Shown: positions 36,303 to 50,337 of the stretch, piece after piece | Position numbering within the stretch: the first letter of the stretch is position 1 | Layout: every line of letters starts with the position of its first letter | DNA from: an uncultured Geobacteraceae bacterium | GTDB lineage: Bacteria > Desulfobacterota > Desulfuromonadia > Geobacterales > Pseudopelobacteraceae | Assembly: GCA_903901875.1 (NCBI GenBank) | Contig: CAIUSO010000151.1 | Span: forward strand, 1-64,000 | Direction: 5' to 3' | Length of the DNA: 64,000 nucleotides | Notes under the pieces: model-generated | The model's input: the letters and a program-made list of their open reading frames with translations, nothing else | What the model was told of the DNA's origin: nothing | Databases searched by the model: none | Program-made: the position numbers and the translations under genes

Positions 36303-37679
36303 TCAGTTTCCAGCCCTGACCGCGTTAATTTCGTTTACTACCCGCTCACGTGCCGTACCACCAGGCACATTCCTGGCGTTAACGCTTGCCTCAACCGTAC
36401 AGCATTCAAAGATATCACGATCTATTCTCCCGGAAAAAAGCTGCCACTCGGTCAGGGAGAGTTCTGACAGATCCATTTGATTTTCGACACAGTAGGCGAC
36501 CGCCTTACCAACAACTTCGTGGGCATCCCGGAACGGCAATCCTTTCCGAACCAGATAATCGGCAACATCGGTGGCCGTTGAAAATCCCTGTCCGGCTGCT
36601 CTCCCCATACTGTCCGTATTAACCCGCATTTCCCGGATCATGTCGGCAAATATTTTCAGACACCCCTTGACCGTATCTATGGTGTCAAAGAGTGGTTCCT
36701 TGTCCTCCTGCATATCCTTGTTGTAGGCGAGAGGAAGTGCCTTCATGGTTGTTAATAGTGCCATCAGATTGCCATAGACCCGCCCGGTTTTGCCACGAAC
36801 CAGCTCAGGAACATCGGGATTCTTCTTTTGGGGCATGATGGAAGAACCGGTGCAAAAGCCATCGGACAGTTCAATGAATTGGAAAGCACTCGTTGACCAG
36901 ATGATCAGCTCTTCCGAGAACCGTGACAAATGCATCATCACTATGGAGGCGTTGCTCAGAAATTCCAGTGCAAAATCCCGGTCCGATACCGCATCCAGGG
37001 AATTGCGGGTTATGGCGGGAAAGCCCAACTGTTCGGCAACATACTCACGATCAATGGGGAAGGTCGTTCCCGCCAGTGCTCCTGCCCCAAGGGGGAGTAC
37101 ATTAATCCGTTTGAGACTGTCGTCCAGGCGTCCTTTGTCCCGTTTGAACATTTCCACATAGGCCATCAAATGATGGGCGAACAGAATCGGCTGAGCCGTT
37201 TGCAGATGAGTGAAACCGGGCATATAGGTATCGAGGTTATCTTCCGCCTGTACCAGCAGGGCATCGATCAGCAGGTCAAGATAGGTGGTGATTGCCACGA
37301 CCTCATCCCGCAGGTAGAGTCGGATATCCAGAGCCACCTGATCATTACGGGAACGACCGGTATGAAGCCGCTTGCCCGCTTCGCCGATGGCCGTAGAAAG
37401 CCGGGACTCGATATTCATATGGATATCTTCAAGTGCTATGGAAAAATCAAAATGTCCCGCCTCGATCTGTCCCAGAATACTATGGAGGCCATGAACGATC
37501 TGCTCCACATCCTCAAGGGGTATGATTCCCTGTTTACCAAGCATACGGGCATGGGCAACGGAACCACGGATATCCTGGTGGTAGAGGCGTTTATCAAAAT
37601 CTATGGAAGCGGTGAATTCTTCGACGAATTTATCGGTGGGCTGGGTAAAACGACCACCCCACAGTTTATCTTTTGACAT
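36303..37679 (-). CDS. argH: Argininosuccinate lyase
   Basis: A 458-residue enzyme of the fumarase/aspartase superfamily that splits argininosuccinate into arginine and fumarate. The signature loop is [20 protein letters not shown], and [22 protein letters not shown] near residue 110 is family-specific. The start at 37679 ([11 protein letters not shown]) is chosen because AAGGA lies upstream; an ATG at 37697 has no binding site. Last gene of the arginine row. Confidence 0.96.
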   Translation of the reverse strand: MSKDKLWGGRFTQPTDKFVEEFTASIDFDKRLYHQDIRGSVAHARMLGKQGIIPLEDVEQIVHGLHSILGQIEAGHFDFSIALEDIHMNIESRLSTAIGEAGKRLHTGRSRNDQVALDIRLYLRDEVVAITTYLDLLIDALLVQAEDNLDTYMPGFTHLQTAQPILFAHHLMAYVEMFKRDKGRLDDSLKRINVLPLGAGALAGTTFPIDREYVAEQLGFPAITRNSLDAVSDRDFALEFLSNASIVMMHLSRFSEELIIWSTSAFQFIELSDGFCTGSSIMPQKKNPDVPELVRGKTGRVYGNLMALLTTMKALPLAYNKDMQEDKEPLFDTIDTVKGCLKIFADMIREMRVNTDSMGRAAGQGFSTATDVADYLVRKGLPFRDAHEVVGKAVAYCVENQMDLSELSLTEWQLFSGRIDRDIFECCTVEASVNARNVPGGTARERVVNEINAVRAGN

Positions 37680-37715
37680 AGTATGGATTTCCTTCATGGA
37701 GAATAATAGGTGATT

Positions 37716-37749
37716 GAAAAGAAAGGGAGCACGCTGGTATGGTGCTCCC
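37716..37749 (-). terminator. Probable terminator between argG and argH
   Basis: On the minus strand GGGAGCAC, a 9-base loop, GTGCTCCC (37749-37725), then TTTCTTTTC. It may reduce or end transcription coming from argG, leaving argH-exeA-gspB to a further promoter that was not identified. Confidence 0.6.
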
Positions 37750-37786
37750 CCGCTTCAACTAGTGCATCATTACGATTCAAGCTTGA

Positions 37787-37820
37787 CGTAGGTTGGGCAA
37801 AGCACAGCGTGCCCAACGCC
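37787..37820. repeat. REP-like dispersed repeat
   Basis: GTTGGGCA (37792-37799) and TGCCCAAC (37810-37817) form an 8-bp stem around AAGCACAGCG. The string GTAGGTTGGGCAAAGC-type sequence ending in GCCCAAC is a repeat kind known from many proteobacterial genomes, remembered rather than searched. Only one copy is in this window. Confidence 0.5.
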
Positions 37821-37836
37821 ATATGCCGAGACAACA

Positions 37837-39057
37837 CTATTTCCGGTTTGACTCCATCAATGAGCGGATCCGCAAACGGAGGGAGTTGATCTTGATAAAA
37901 CCTTCGGCATCGGCCTGATTGAACACCTGATCCTTCTCAAAGGTGGCAAAGTCCAGATTAAACAGCGAGTCGGTCTCTGATTTTCGGCCAACGGTGCGGC
38001 AATGCCCCTTGTACAGTTTGACGCGGGCCACCCCGTTTACGCACTTCTGCGAATCATCAATTAATGTTTGCAGCATCAGCCGTTCCGGGGAGAACCAGTA
38101 ACCGGCATAGATCTGCCAGGCGTACTGGGGTATCAGGCTGTCACGGATGCGCATCACTTCACGGTCCATGGTAATCTGCTCCACTGCGGAGTGGGCTTCC
38201 CGGAGAATAGTGCCGCCGGGAGTCTCGTACACACCCCGTGACTTCATGCCGACCGAACGGTTTTCAAGCAGATCGACCCGACCGACGCCGTGGAGTCCGC
38301 CGATTGTATTGAGGTGGGCCAGCAATTCAGCCGGTGTCATGGCCACTCCATCAACTGCCACCGCATTGCCGTTCCTGAATTCGATTTCCACATATTGCGG
38401 TTTGTTGGGTGCCTTTTCCGGTGGCCGGGTCAGGACGTACATCTCTTCGGGTGCTTCGGCCCACGTGTCTTCCAGAATCCCCCCTTCAAAGGAGATATGC
38501 AGCATATTGCGGTCCGACGACCAGGGGCGTTTTTTTGTCACCGGGATAGGAATATCGTTTTTCTTGGCATAGGCTATCAATGCCTGACGGCTGTTGAGGT
38601 TCCATTCACGCCAGGGTGCCACCACTTTGATGGCCGGATTGAAGTGATAGTAGGCAAGTTCAAAACGAACCTGATCATTCCCCTTACCGGTTGCCCCATG
38701 GGAAACGGCGTCGCACTGCTCAGCTGCGGCTATCTCCATCTGCCGTTTGGCAATGAGCGGGCGGGCAATTGAGGTACCGAGCAGGTAGTGTCCCTCATAG
38801 ATGGCATTGGCACGGAACATCGGGTAGACAAAATCACGAACAAATTCTTCCCGCAGATCGTCGATATACACTTTGTCTGCGCCGGTGGCCAGTGCTTTTT
38901 CACGCACCGGATCAAGTTCATCCCCCTGACCAAGATCGGCGGAGAAGGCAACAACCTTGCAGCCATACTCATTTTTAAGCCATTTCAGGATAATTGAGGT
39001 GTCCAATCCACCGGAGTAGGCGAGGACGATATTCTGGATTTCTGTTTTTTTTGCCAT
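37837..39057 (-). CDS. argG: Argininosuccinate synthase
   Basis: A 406-residue ATP-dependent ligase joining citrulline and aspartate. The P-loop-like motif is [17 protein letters not shown] and the substrate motif is [20 protein letters not shown]. The C-terminal helix ends with [12 protein letters not shown]. Good binding site AGGAG before the ATG. It stands 28 bases after argF. Confidence 0.97.
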   Translation of the reverse strand: MAKKTEIQNIVLAYSGGLDTSIILKWLKNEYGCKVVAFSADLGQGDELDPVREKALATGADKVYIDDLREEFVRDFVYPMFRANAIYEGHYLLGTSIARPLIAKRQMEIAAAEQCDAVSHGATGKGNDQVRFELAYYHFNPAIKVVAPWREWNLNSRQALIAYAKKNDIPIPVTKKRPWSSDRNMLHISFEGGILEDTWAEAPEEMYVLTRPPEKAPNKPQYVEIEFRNGNAVAVDGVAMTPAELLAHLNTIGGLHGVGRVDLLENRSVGMKSRGVYETPGGTILREAHSAVEQITMDREVMRIRDSLIPQYAWQIYAGYWFSPERLMLQTLIDDSQKCVNGVARVKLYKGHCRTVGRKSETDSLFNLDFATFEKDQVFNQADAEGFIKINSLRLRIRSLMESNRK

Positions 39058-39085
39058 CTGAGTGTTCTCCTTTTTGGGTAGAGCC

Positions 39086-39997
39086 CTATTGTAGTAACGT
39101 CGCCATTATAGCTTTTTGAATATGCAGCCGGTTCTCCGCCTCATCCCACACCACCGAATGCTTCCCCTCGATGACCGAGTCCGATATTTCCTCCCCCCGA
39201 TGGGCAGGAAGGCAATGGAGTACAATCGAGTCCGGCTTGGCAAGGGAGAGCAGTGTATCGTCAAGACAGAAGCCGGCGAAAGCCTTTTCCCGTTCCTTCT
39301 GTTCACTTTCCTGCCCCATGCTGGCCCAGACATCAGTATTGATGACATCGGCACCGGCAACCGCCTCACGGGGGTCGGTGGTCAGCACAATACGCCCGGG
39401 GGCCTTTGCCCGCGCCCATTCGAGAACCGCTGCATCCGGTTCGTACCCGACAGGACAGGCCAATCTCAACTCGAAGTCACAGATGGCTGCCGCCTCAATC
39501 CAGGTATTGGCCATGTTGTTGCCATCGCCGACCCAGGCAAAGGTACGGCCGGCGTAACTCCCCTTGTGCTCTATCACGGTTTGGAGATCGGCCATGATCT
39601 GACAGGGGTGGAACAGGTCGGTCAGGCCATTGATAACAGGCACCGATGAGTAGTGGGAAAACTCGTCAACGATCTCCTGGCCGAAGGTCCGGATCATTAC
39701 CCCATCGCAATAGCGGGACATCACGCGGGCACTGTCCTTGATCGGCTCTCCCCTTCCCATTTGTGAGGTCCCTGACGAAAGGAACAGCCCATGTCCCCCC
39801 AACTGAAACACCCCAACCTCAAAGGAAATTCTGGTACGGGTCGATGCTTTTTCAAATATCAGGGCCACCGTCTTACCTTCCAGCAACCGGTGGGAGATAC
39901 CCTGCTTCTGTTTTTCCTTCAGATCATGGGCCAGCGCAAGAAGTGCATCCAGCTCAACCTTGCTGTAATCGTGCAATGCCAGAAAATGTCGTGTCAT
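39086..39997 (-). CDS. argF: Ornithine carbamoyltransferase
   Basis: A 303-residue transferase making citrulline from ornithine and carbamoyl phosphate. The carbamoyl-phosphate motif is [25 protein letters not shown] contributes to the active site, and the ornithine loop is [13 protein letters not shown]. Its ATG follows the argD TAA directly, with no intergenic bases, so the two are surely cotranscribed. It lacks the features of aspartate carbamoyltransferase. Confidence 0.97.
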   Translation of the reverse strand: MTRHFLALHDYSKVELDALLALAHDLKEKQKQGISHRLLEGKTVALIFEKASTRTRISFEVGVFQLGGHGLFLSSGTSQMGRGEPIKDSARVMSRYCDGVMIRTFGQEIVDEFSHYSSVPVINGLTDLFHPCQIMADLQTVIEHKGSYAGRTFAWVGDGNNMANTWIEAAAICDFELRLACPVGYEPDAAVLEWARAKAPGRIVLTTDPREAVAGADVINTDVWASMGQESEQKEREKAFAGFCLDDTLLSLAKPDSIVLHCLPAHRGEEISDSVIEGKHSVVWDEAENRLHIQKAIMATLLQ

Positions 39998-43220
<3,223 letters not shown>

Positions 43221-43256
43221 ACCTGACTCCGAACGGCATTTAAATTTTCCCACTCC

Positions 43257-45893
43257 CTACCGTGATGCAAGAATACCGGTAACCGCCGCCAAAGCAGCAG
43301 CCAGCTGGTCTGGCTTACTCCCCCCCGCCTGGGCCAGCTCCGGCTTTCCGCCGCCACTCCCCCCCACGAGGGGGGCAATCTGCTTGACAATGTCACCCGC
43401 CTTGATGGTACCAATCAGATCACGGGTTACCGCAACCAGCAGGTTGGCCTTCCCGCCGATCGAAGCACCAAGCACGACAACCCCGGAACCGATGCCATCT
43501 TTCAGCGTATCAGACAGATCCCGAAGAGATTTAATGTCTTCAACTGTCACCTCAACCGCCAGCAACCTGACCCCCTGCACCTCAACTGACCGGGAGAGAA
43601 GATCACCGGACGCAGCCACGTTCAGCTTTGCCTGCAGCATTTCTATTTCACGGTGAAGTTCCTTCTGCCGTAACAGCAGTTTTTCCAGCCGTTCACAGGA
43701 GTTGCCCGCATCCGTCTTAAGCAGGGAAGCAATGTCCTTCCGCTCATCTTCCATCTGCCGGACAAAATCCAGGGCCCCCAAACCGGTCAGCGCCTCAATT
43801 CTCCGCACTCCGGCAGCGATTCCCGCTTCGGAGACAATTTTGAACAGCCCGATGTCTCCCGCTGCCCTGACGTGGGTTCCACCACAGAGTTCCATGCTGA
43901 CGTCACCGACCCGCACCACACGCACCGAATCACCGTATTTTTCGTCAAACAGAGCGGTGGCTCCCGCTTCGATGGCTTCAGCAATATTCATATCACGGGT
44001 AGTAACCGGATCATTGGCCAGTATAAATTCATTAACAATTGTCTCAACCTGGCGCAGTTCCCCCTCGGTCACCGCAGAAAAATGGGTAAAGTCAAAACGA
44101 AGACGGTCAACAGACACCAGGGAACCGGCCTGCTTGACATGGTCTCCCAACACCTGGCGCAGAGCACTTTGCAACAGATGGGTTGCCGTATGGTTGCGGC
44201 AGGTGGCATCACGTTCCCCTCGCGCGACCTTTAAATCGGCGGCATCACCGACGTTAATGACCCCTTCCCTGACAACGGCATGGTGGACGGTCAGATCCGT
44301 GAAGGGGCGACTGGCCGTCATGACATCCAGATGGGCATGACCGGTTGAGATCGTGCCGCAATCCCCTTTTTGGCCACCGGAATCCCCATAGAAAGGGGTC
44401 CGTTCCGTGATAAGTGCAACCGTATCCCCCCCCTGGGCCGAGCCGACGGATACGCCATTTCGAAGAATGGCCAGAACCGGAGCAAGCACGCTCCGTTCAT
44501 CGTACCCCACAAAGCGGCTCCGTATACCACTGGTGTGCAGCTCTTTGTAGACCTGCTCAATGCCCGCTTCCCCCGAACCCTTCCAATGTTCCCGCGCCTG
44601 GGCCCGCTGCCGTTCCATGCAAAGCTCAAAACCGGCTTCGTCGATGGTAAACCCCTCCGATTCGACGATGTCAGCCGTAAGATCGGCCGGAAAACCGTAG
44701 GTATCATACAGTTTGAAGAGGATATCACCCGGAATGACACATTGGCCGGCACTCCGCAGCGCGGCCACTTCATCATTCAGAATAGCCAGACCACGGTCCA
44801 GGGTTTCTGCAAAGCGTTGTTCCTCGGCCAGAACGACTTTTTTGATATAGCCTTCCCGTTCATGGAGTTCCGGGTAGGCATCCCCCATGGCATCCCGCAC
44901 GGCGTCAACCATATTGTAGAGCATTGGTTCCCCGCAACCGAGCATTTTGGCGTGGCGTGCCGCACGCCGCATGATGCGGCGCAGCACGTATCCCCGCCCC
45001 TCGTTTGAAGGGAGGGCACCGTCACAGATGAGAAAGGTCACCGCCCGGGCATGGTCGGCAATGACCCGCATCGAGACGTTATCTTTGTCATCCTGTCCAT
45101 ACTTCTTGCCGGACAGCCGTTCAATGTGGCGAATGATCGTCTGGAGAATATCTATATCATAGTTGGTACTGACCCCCTGCATAACCGCCGAGATCCGCTC
45201 CAGCCCCATACCGGTATCGACGGCAGGCTTCGGAAGCGGCGTCAGCGTGCCGTCGCTGGAGCGGTCAAACTGCATGAAGACATTGTTCCAGATTTCCATA
45301 TAGCGGTCACAATCGCAGCCGACGGCACACTCCGGCTGACCACACCCGACGGCACTCCCCTGATCGTAGAAGATTTCACTACAGGGGCCGCATGGTCCCG
45401 TATCCCCCATGGACCAGAAGTTATCTTTCTCGCCAAAACGGAAAATCCGCTCACGGGGCACACCTTCCTGCAGATGCCAGATATCTGCCGCTTCATCATC
45501 ATCATTGTAGACCGTCACGTAGAGACGAGTTTTATCCAGCTTCAGCTCTTTGGTCAGAAATTCCCAGGCATAGGCTATGGCCTCTTTTTTGAAATAGTCG
45601 CCAAAGGAAAAATTGCCGAGCATTTCAAAAAACGTATGGTGGCGGGCGGTTCTGCCGACATTTTCAAGATCGTTATGTTTTCCGCCGGCGCGAACACATT
45701 TCTGGGAGCTTGCCGCCCGATAATAGCCGCGATCCTCAAGGCCGAGAAAACAGTCCTTGAACTGGTTCATCCCGGCATTGGCGAACATCAGGGTGGGGTC
45801 ATTCTTGGGGAGTATGCCGGAACTGGCAACCACCGTATGGCCACGGTCAGCAAAATAACCGAGAAAACGTGCGCGAATTTCAGTACCTGTCAT
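43257..45893 (-). CDS. alaS: Alanyl-tRNA synthetase
   Basis: An 878-residue class II synthetase. The catalytic core starts [47 protein letters not shown]. The editing domain has [26 protein letters not shown] and the zinc-binding CGGTHV. The C-Ala domain ends [21 protein letters not shown]. Length and all domains are complete. It lies 40 bases downstream of recX. Confidence 0.97.
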   Translation of the reverse strand: MTGTEIRARFLGYFADRGHTVVASSGILPKNDPTLMFANAGMNQFKDCFLGLEDRGYYRAASSQKCVRAGGKHNDLENVGRTARHHTFFEMLGNFSFGDYFKKEAIAYAWEFLTKELKLDKTRLYVTVYNDDDEAADIWHLQEGVPRERIFRFGEKDNFWSMGDTGPCGPCSEIFYDQGSAVGCGQPECAVGCDCDRYMEIWNNVFMQFDRSSDGTLTPLPKPAVDTGMGLERISAVMQGVSTNYDIDILQTIIRHIERLSGKKYGQDDKDNVSMRVIADHARAVTFLICDGALPSNEGRGYVLRRIMRRAARHAKMLGCGEPMLYNMVDAVRDAMGDAYPELHEREGYIKKVVLAEEQRFAETLDRGLAILNDEVAALRSAGQCVIPGDILFKLYDTYGFPADLTADIVESEGFTIDEAGFELCMERQRAQAREHWKGSGEAGIEQVYKELHTSGIRSRFVGYDERSVLAPVLAILRNGVSVGSAQGGDTVALITERTPFYGDSGGQKGDCGTISTGHAHLDVMTASRPFTDLTVHHAVVREGVINVGDAADLKVARGERDATCRNHTATHLLQSALRQVLGDHVKQAGSLVSVDRLRFDFTHFSAVTEGELRQVETIVNEFILANDPVTTRDMNIAEAIEAGATALFDEKYGDSVRVVRVGDVSMELCGGTHVRAAGDIGLFKIVSEAGIAAGVRRIEALTGLGALDFVRQMEDERKDIASLLKTDAGNSCERLEKLLLRQKELHREIEMLQAKLNVAASGDLLSRSVEVQGVRLLAVEVTVEDIKSLRDLSDTLKDGIGSGVVVLGASIGGKANLLVAVTRDLIGTIKAGDIVKQIAPLVGGSGGGKPELAQAGGSKPDQLAAALAAVTGILASR

Positions 45894-45933
45894 GATTTCC
45901 TCATTGATAATGTAATTATATAGCAGAAAAAGT

Positions 45934-46440
45934 TCACCATTGGTCTTCAGCCTTCAGTGCCCGTAGTATGGCTGCAAAACCAAAACCACGGCGTTGCAGA
46001 AAGCCAAAAACCCTTTGCCGATCCCGAGGAGAGGAGTGCGCATACACAAAATCCGGGTAGCGCCGTTCAACCGCAGCTTTCACTTCGGGTATTTCATCAT
46101 ATTCCTGAAGCAGTGGAGCCAGAGTTTCCTGGACCAGATCAGGCCCAAAACCACGCTTCTGCATTTCAATACGAAGTCGGGCCCCGCAAAAACGGCCCGT
46201 AGCAAGGGCTGATTCGGCAAACCGCACCGCATACCGCCCATCGTCAAGCCACCCCTCCCGCTGCAACCGGGAGATGACCTGTTCACCAACGTCCCCAACC
46301 ACACCCCACCCCACCAGTCTCTGTTGCAAACGGGCGACCGAATAATCACGTCCGGTCATCAGCCGCAGAGCATACCGGTACGCCTGATCAGCGGTTCTGG
46401 TCTCAGTATCTTTCGATCTCAAGCTTATCCGTTTCTCCAT
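45934..46440 (-). CDS. recX: Regulatory protein RecX
   Basis: A protein of about 168 residues built of three-helix repeats: [28 protein letters not shown], then [44 protein letters not shown], then [22 protein letters not shown]. RecX restrains RecA filaments. The ORF stays open to 46518, but the start at 46440 (MEKRISL) gives the usual length; it still overlaps pilT by 38 bases. The order recA-pilT-recX is unusual in that pilT intervenes. Confidence 0.85.
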   Translation of the reverse strand: MEKRISLRSKDTETRTADQAYRYALRLMTGRDYSVARLQQRLVGWGVVGDVGEQVISRLQREGWLDDGRYAVRFAESALATGRFCGARLRIEMQKRGFGPDLVQETLAPLLQEYDEIPEVKAAVERRYPDFVYAHSSPRDRQRVFGFLQRRGFGFAAILRALKAEDQW

Positions 46441-47554
46441 CTTCGGGCTTGTTCTCAAACCCTTCCCACGAAGCATCCGATGTCGAGGATATTCCGGACA
46501 CCTTAAGGGCAAAATCATCCGGATTGGAACTTTGACGAATCGCCTCTTCGTAGGTGATCAGCTTGCCGGTATACAACTTCATGAGCGACTGGTCAAAGGT
46601 CTGCATACCATAGGTGACAAACCCCTGGGCAATGGCGTCGTTGATCATCCTGGTCTTCTCACTGTCATCAATGCACTCTCTGACACGGGCAGAGGCGAGA
46701 AGCACCTCAACCGCCGGTACCCGCCCCTTGCCATCGGATTTCGGCACCAGTCGCTGGGAGACAACCGCCTTGAGGATGCTGGCCAGTTGAATGCGTACCT
46801 GGCGCTGATGATAGGGAGGAAACACACCGATGATTCGATTGATGGTTTCCGCAGCATCCATGGTATGGAGGGTTGACAAGACCAGGTGGCCGGTTTCAGC
46901 TGCGGTCATGGCCGTTTCAATGGTTTCGTAATCCCGCATTTCCCCCACCAGAATAACGTCCGGATCCTGCCGCAGAGCCCCTTTGAGGGCAAGGGAAAAA
47001 TTAGGCGTATCGGTGCCGACTTCACGCTGACTGATGATACTCTTGTTATCCCGGTGCAGAAACTCCACCGGATCTTCAATCGTAATGATATTACAGGTGC
47101 GCTGGCTGTTGATGTAGTCAATCATGGCAGCAAGGGTACTTGATTTTCCCGAACCGGTGGTACCGGTCACCAGAACAAGCCCCCGTTCTTCACGGCAGAT
47201 TTTCTGCATGACCGCCGGCAGATTAAGCCCTTCAAGGGACGGAATAATAATGGCTATGGAGCGGAAGACCATGGCGACCGATCCCCGCTGCCGATAGACA
47301 CTGACCCTGAACCGTCCAAGGCCCGGCACCGCATAGGCAAGATCAACTTCGTAGTTTTCTTCAAACAGCCGCCGCTGACGTTCGTTCATCAGCCCGAGAG
47401 CAGTAGCTGAAACAAACTCCGGTGTCAGACGGGGTGCATTGGGAATCGGATGCAGACGGCCATCGATCCGGACAATGGGAGGAAGTCCGGTTTTAATATG
47501 AATATCAGAGCCTTTGGCTTTAAAGGCAATGGCTAATATTTCATTCAGTTCCAC
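46403..47554 (-). CDS. pilT: PilT-family twitching motility ATPase
   Basis: A 383-residue GspE/PilT-type ATPase. Walker A is GTTGSGKSSTLAAMIDYIN, the Asp box is IITIEDPVEF, Walker B VILVGEMRDYETIETAMTAAETGHLVLSTLHT with its His box. The N-terminal PAS-like domain begins MELNEILAIAFKAKGSDIHIK. PilT retracts type IV pili. The AIRAG motif of classical PilT is replaced by ECIDDSEKTRMI, which suggests a PilT paralogue with a divergent C-terminal part. It stands 16 bases downstream of recA. Confidence 0.88.
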   Translation of the reverse strand: MELNEILAIAFKAKGSDIHIKTGLPPIVRIDGRLHPIPNAPRLTPEFVSATALGLMNERQRRLFEENYEVDLAYAVPGLGRFRVSVYRQRGSVAMVFRSIAIIIPSLEGLNLPAVMQKICREERGLVLVTGTTGSGKSSTLAAMIDYINSQRTCNIITIEDPVEFLHRDNKSIISQREVGTDTPNFSLALKGALRQDPDVILVGEMRDYETIETAMTAAETGHLVLSTLHTMDAAETINRIIGVFPPYHQRQVRIQLASILKAVVSQRLVPKSDGKGRVPAVEVLLASARVRECIDDSEKTRMINDAIAQGFVTYGMQTFDQSLMKLYTGKLITYEEAIRQSSNPDDFALKVSGISSTSDASWEGFENKPEDGETDKLEIERY

Positions 47555-47570
47555 AATGCACCTCCGAATA

Positions 47571-48599
47571 TCAGGCGGTTATCTCGGCGGCCGGCACCGG
47601 TTTCAAAAGTGCCATCAGTTTGCCCTCGATTTCGGCAAGAACAGCCGGATGTTCCGTCAACCAGGTCCGGGAATTCTCACGTCCCTGACCGATACGCTCC
47701 TTGCCGTAGGAGTACCAGGCACCGCTTTTCTCAATGATGTTCTTGTCAACAGCCAGGTCAAGCACATCACCGGTCCGTGAAATTCCTTCGCCATAGAGAA
47801 TGTCGAATTCAACCTCTTTGAACGGCGGTGCCACCTTGTTCTTGACGACTTTAACCCTGGTCCGGGAACCGATAATCTGGTCCCCCTGTTTCAGCGTGGC
47901 AATTTTGCGGATATCCATGCGCACCGAAGCATAAAACTTGAGCGCATTACCACCGGTTGTGGTTTCCGGATTACCAAACATGACTCCAATTTTCATACGA
48001 ATCTGATTGATAAAGATAACACAGCAATTTGACTTACTGATGATGCCGGTCAGTTTCCGAAGCGCCTGGGACATGAGACGGGCCTGAAGCCCCATATGGG
48101 AATCCCCCATGTCACCTTCTATTTCCGCTTTAGGAACCAGGGCGGCAACCGAGTCAACAACCAGCACATCAATTGCTCCGCTCCGCACCAGAGTTTCGGC
48201 TATTTCCAGTGCCTGTTCACCGGTATCGGGCTGGGAGACCAGAAGATCGTCGGTTTTAACACCCAGTTTACGGGCATATCCGATATCAAGGGCATGCTCT
48301 GCATCAACAAACGCGGCGATTCCTCCGGTTTTTTGCGCTTCAGCAACGATATGAAGTGCCAGTGTCGTTTTTCCTGATGACTCCGGTCCATAGACTTCGA
48401 TAACCCTTCCCCGTGGCACCCCTCCGACCCCCAGAGCCATATCAAGGGAGATGGAACCGGTGGAAATGGCCTCAACACCGGGCAGCGCTTCATCGTTACC
48501 GAGACGCATAATGGCACCCTTGCCAAACTGTTTCTCGATTTGGCTCAGGGCCAGATCAATCGCTTTATTCTTTTCAATCATGTTGTTCTTCTCAGCCAT
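47571..48599 (-). CDS. recA: Recombinase RecA
   Basis: A 342-residue DNA-strand exchange protein. Walker A is [13 protein letters not shown], the Mg-binding VDAEHALD and the L2-loop region [26 protein letters not shown] are conserved. [10 protein letters not shown] is typical of RecA. A CTAGGAG site precedes the ATG. No copy of the known Geobacter LexA consensus was found upstream; an imperfect palindrome lies at 48633-48651. Confidence 0.98.
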   Translation of the reverse strand: MAEKNNMIEKNKAIDLALSQIEKQFGKGAIMRLGNDEALPGVEAISTGSISLDMALGVGGVPRGRVIEVYGPESSGKTTLALHIVAEAQKTGGIAAFVDAEHALDIGYARKLGVKTDDLLVSQPDTGEQALEIAETLVRSGAIDVLVVDSVAALVPKAEIEGDMGDSHMGLQARLMSQALRKLTGIISKSNCCVIFINQIRMKIGVMFGNPETTTGGNALKFYASVRMDIRKIATLKQGDQIIGSRTRVKVVKNKVAPPFKEVEFDILYGEGISRTGDVLDLAVDKNIIEKSGAWYSYGKERIGQGRENSRTWLTEHPAVLAEIEGKLMALLKPVPAAEITA

Positions 48600-48632
48600 T
48601 TGTATGGTTCTCCTAGAGGTAGGTTATCTGAA

Positions 48633-48651
48633 TGACGATGTAAATACGTCA
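48633..48651. promoter_or_regulatory. Inverted repeat upstream of recA
   Basis: TGACG-N9-CGTCA lies 34 bases upstream of the recA ATG and overlaps a possible promoter TTGACG-N17-AGATAA on the minus strand. It may be an operator; the protein that would bind it is unknown. Confidence 0.35.
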
Positions 48652-48816
48652 AAATAACATATTCAGCAGAAACATCGCAAGGTTTTATCCAAAATTACGG
48701 CAACCGATCCAGTCGAGGCTTTGCTTAAAAGAACTCTCCGGCCACAAAAACCAGGACCTAAGCGAAATACCGAATAGTTGAATATGCTGTCCCCGAAACT
48801 CCAGTTGCAAATAAAT

Positions 48817-48901
48817 TGTCATCCCCGAATGCCTTTATCGGGGATCCAGGTTTCGGACAGTTAGAAACTGGATTCCGGCCTAAATCCTGCCGGAATGACA
48901 T
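48817..48901. repeat. REP/MITE-like repeat element in the recA-mcp spacer
   Basis: The ends TTGTCATCCC and GGAATGACAT are imperfect inverted repeats. Two internal hairpins are CCCCGA...TCGGGG (48823-48843) and GGATTCCGGC...GCCGGAATG near 48870-48897. This TGTCATCCC...GGAATGACA pattern resembles widespread proteobacterial palindromic units. The rest of the 526-base gap from 48600 to 49125 holds no credible gene. Confidence 0.5.
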
Positions 48902-48958
48902 CGTTTTGGACTTTTGCAAGAACCTCCACACTTAATTCGAACTTGATACCCATGAGTG

Positions 48959-48998
48959 GTTCCGGGGACTTCCCTCTCTAAATAACGGGGATGTCCCC
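48959..48998. repeat. Second REP-like palindromic unit
   Basis: GTTCCGGGGACTTCCC is followed by ACGGGGATGTCCCCAATTAG; the GGGGA-TG-TCCCC hairpin is at 48987-48998. An inverted partner TGTCCCCGAA lies at 48788-48797. Such GGGGA/TCCCC units are often substrates of REP-associated tyrosine transposases; no such gene is in the window. Confidence 0.4.
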
Positions 48999-49125
48999 AA
49001 TTAGCCTATTTTATTTAACTGAGATATTGTATTTTACTATTTTAATTTTAAAACAATTCATGTTATATCTACAATTTCGCCTGATTTTTTAACTTTATAG
49101 CGTCATTACATCCGGAGGAGTTGCC

Positions 49126-50304
49126 ATGGATTTTTTCTTCGAGTACTACAGAGGTATGAGAATCCGTACCCGAATTCTCCTCCTGAGTGCCTGCTACAGC
49201 TTTTGTATCGTTTTTGCCGTCATAGCCGGCCGTATGTTCTCCCAGACCATCTCCATTCTATCGACCGCCCTGTTCGTTCTGCTCGGCGCATTCTTCAGTT
49301 TCCTCCTCTTCTGGACAGTGAACGATGCCCTTGACAGAATCATGGGTTATCTGGCGAATATGACGGAAGGGAACCTGACCCAGAGCATAAAAGCCCTGCG
49401 CAACAATGAAATCAGTGTTATCATCAGGTCCATTGGCACCCTTCAATCAACCATGCGGGAGATAATAGGCCAAATTTCCCAAACATCTCAGCAGATAACC
49501 GTAGCAACGAACACCCTCCATACCAATGCCAGTCAGATTGCAACCGGCACCGATGAAGTTGCCCACCAGACCAATTCGGTTGCCGCTGCCAGTGGCGAAA
49601 TGGCCGCAACTTCCAACGACATCGCCCACAACTGCCTCAGCGCCGCCGAGACTTCAAACCACGCCAGCGAGACGGCACGATCGGGGGCAGAAATAGTTAA
49701 TCGAGCAACCAACGGCATGGCACGAATCGCCTCACGGGTTAAGGAAACAGCAACGACAGTTGTAAGCCTCGGTGCCCGGTCTGACCAGATCGGCCAGATT
49801 ATCGGCACCATCGAAGATATTGCCGACCAGACTAACCTGCTGGCCCTCAACGCAGCCATCGAAGCGGCACGTGCCGGCGAACAGGGACGGGGCTTTGCCG
49901 TCGTTGCCGATGAAGTGCGGGCCTTGGCCGAGCGGACAACCCGGGCTACCCGTGAAATCGGTGAAATGATAAAGGCCATACAGAACGAAACGAGGGGAGC
50001 CGTTGCCGCAATTGAAGAAGGGGTTGCCGAAGTGGAGAAGGGAACAGAATATTCAATCCGCTCCGGTGAGGCTCTTGAACAAATACTTAACCAGATTAAC
50101 GACGTAACCATGCAGGTAAACCAGATCGCCACGGCAGCAGAAGAGCAGACCGCCACAACCGGAAACATAACCTCAAACATCCAGAAGATCACCCTGGTGG
50201 TACAGCAGACCGCCGATGGCGCAACGGAAACAGCCGCAGCCTCCTCCGATCTTTCACGGGTTGCTGTGGAGCTTCAGCGTTTAATAGGTCGATTCCGCCT
50301 CTAA
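49126..50304 (+). CDS. Methyl-accepting chemotaxis protein without a periplasmic domain
   Basis: A 392-residue receptor. Two hydrophobic helices (about 17-38 and 43-65) are joined by only a few residues, so there is no periplasmic sensor domain. A HAMP-like region ([13 protein letters not shown]-type sequence near 74-84) precedes the coiled-coil signalling domain, whose hairpin tip is [40 protein letters not shown]. No CheR-tethering pentapeptide is at the C-terminus (ends IGRFRL). The signal must be cytoplasmic or membrane-derived. No che genes are adjacent. Confidence 0.9.
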   Translation: MDFFFEYYRGMRIRTRILLLSACYSFCIVFAVIAGRMFSQTISILSTALFVLLGAFFSFLLFWTVNDALDRIMGYLANMTEGNLTQSIKALRNNEISVIIRSIGTLQSTMREIIGQISQTSQQITVATNTLHTNASQIATGTDEVAHQTNSVAAASGEMAATSNDIAHNCLSAAETSNHASETARSGAEIVNRATNGMARIASRVKETATTVVSLGARSDQIGQIIGTIEDIADQTNLLALNAAIEAARAGEQGRGFAVVADEVRALAERTTRATREIGEMIKAIQNETRGAVAAIEEGVAEVEKGTEYSIRSGEALEQILNQINDVTMQVNQIATAAEEQTATTGNITSNIQKITLVVQQTADGATETAAASSDLSRVAVELQRLIGRFRL

Positions 50305-50337
50305 TCAACGCCATCTCGTCGGACCGCAACCTGGCTA

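Noticed and set aside
36930-37676. Plus-strand open frame of about 248 codons opposite argH
   Set aside because: Antisense shadow of argH with no recognisable motif.
45051-45923. Long plus-strand open frame of about 290 codons opposite alaS
   Set aside because: It is antisense to well-conserved alaS, lacks recognisable motifs and shows low-complexity composition typical of a shadow frame.
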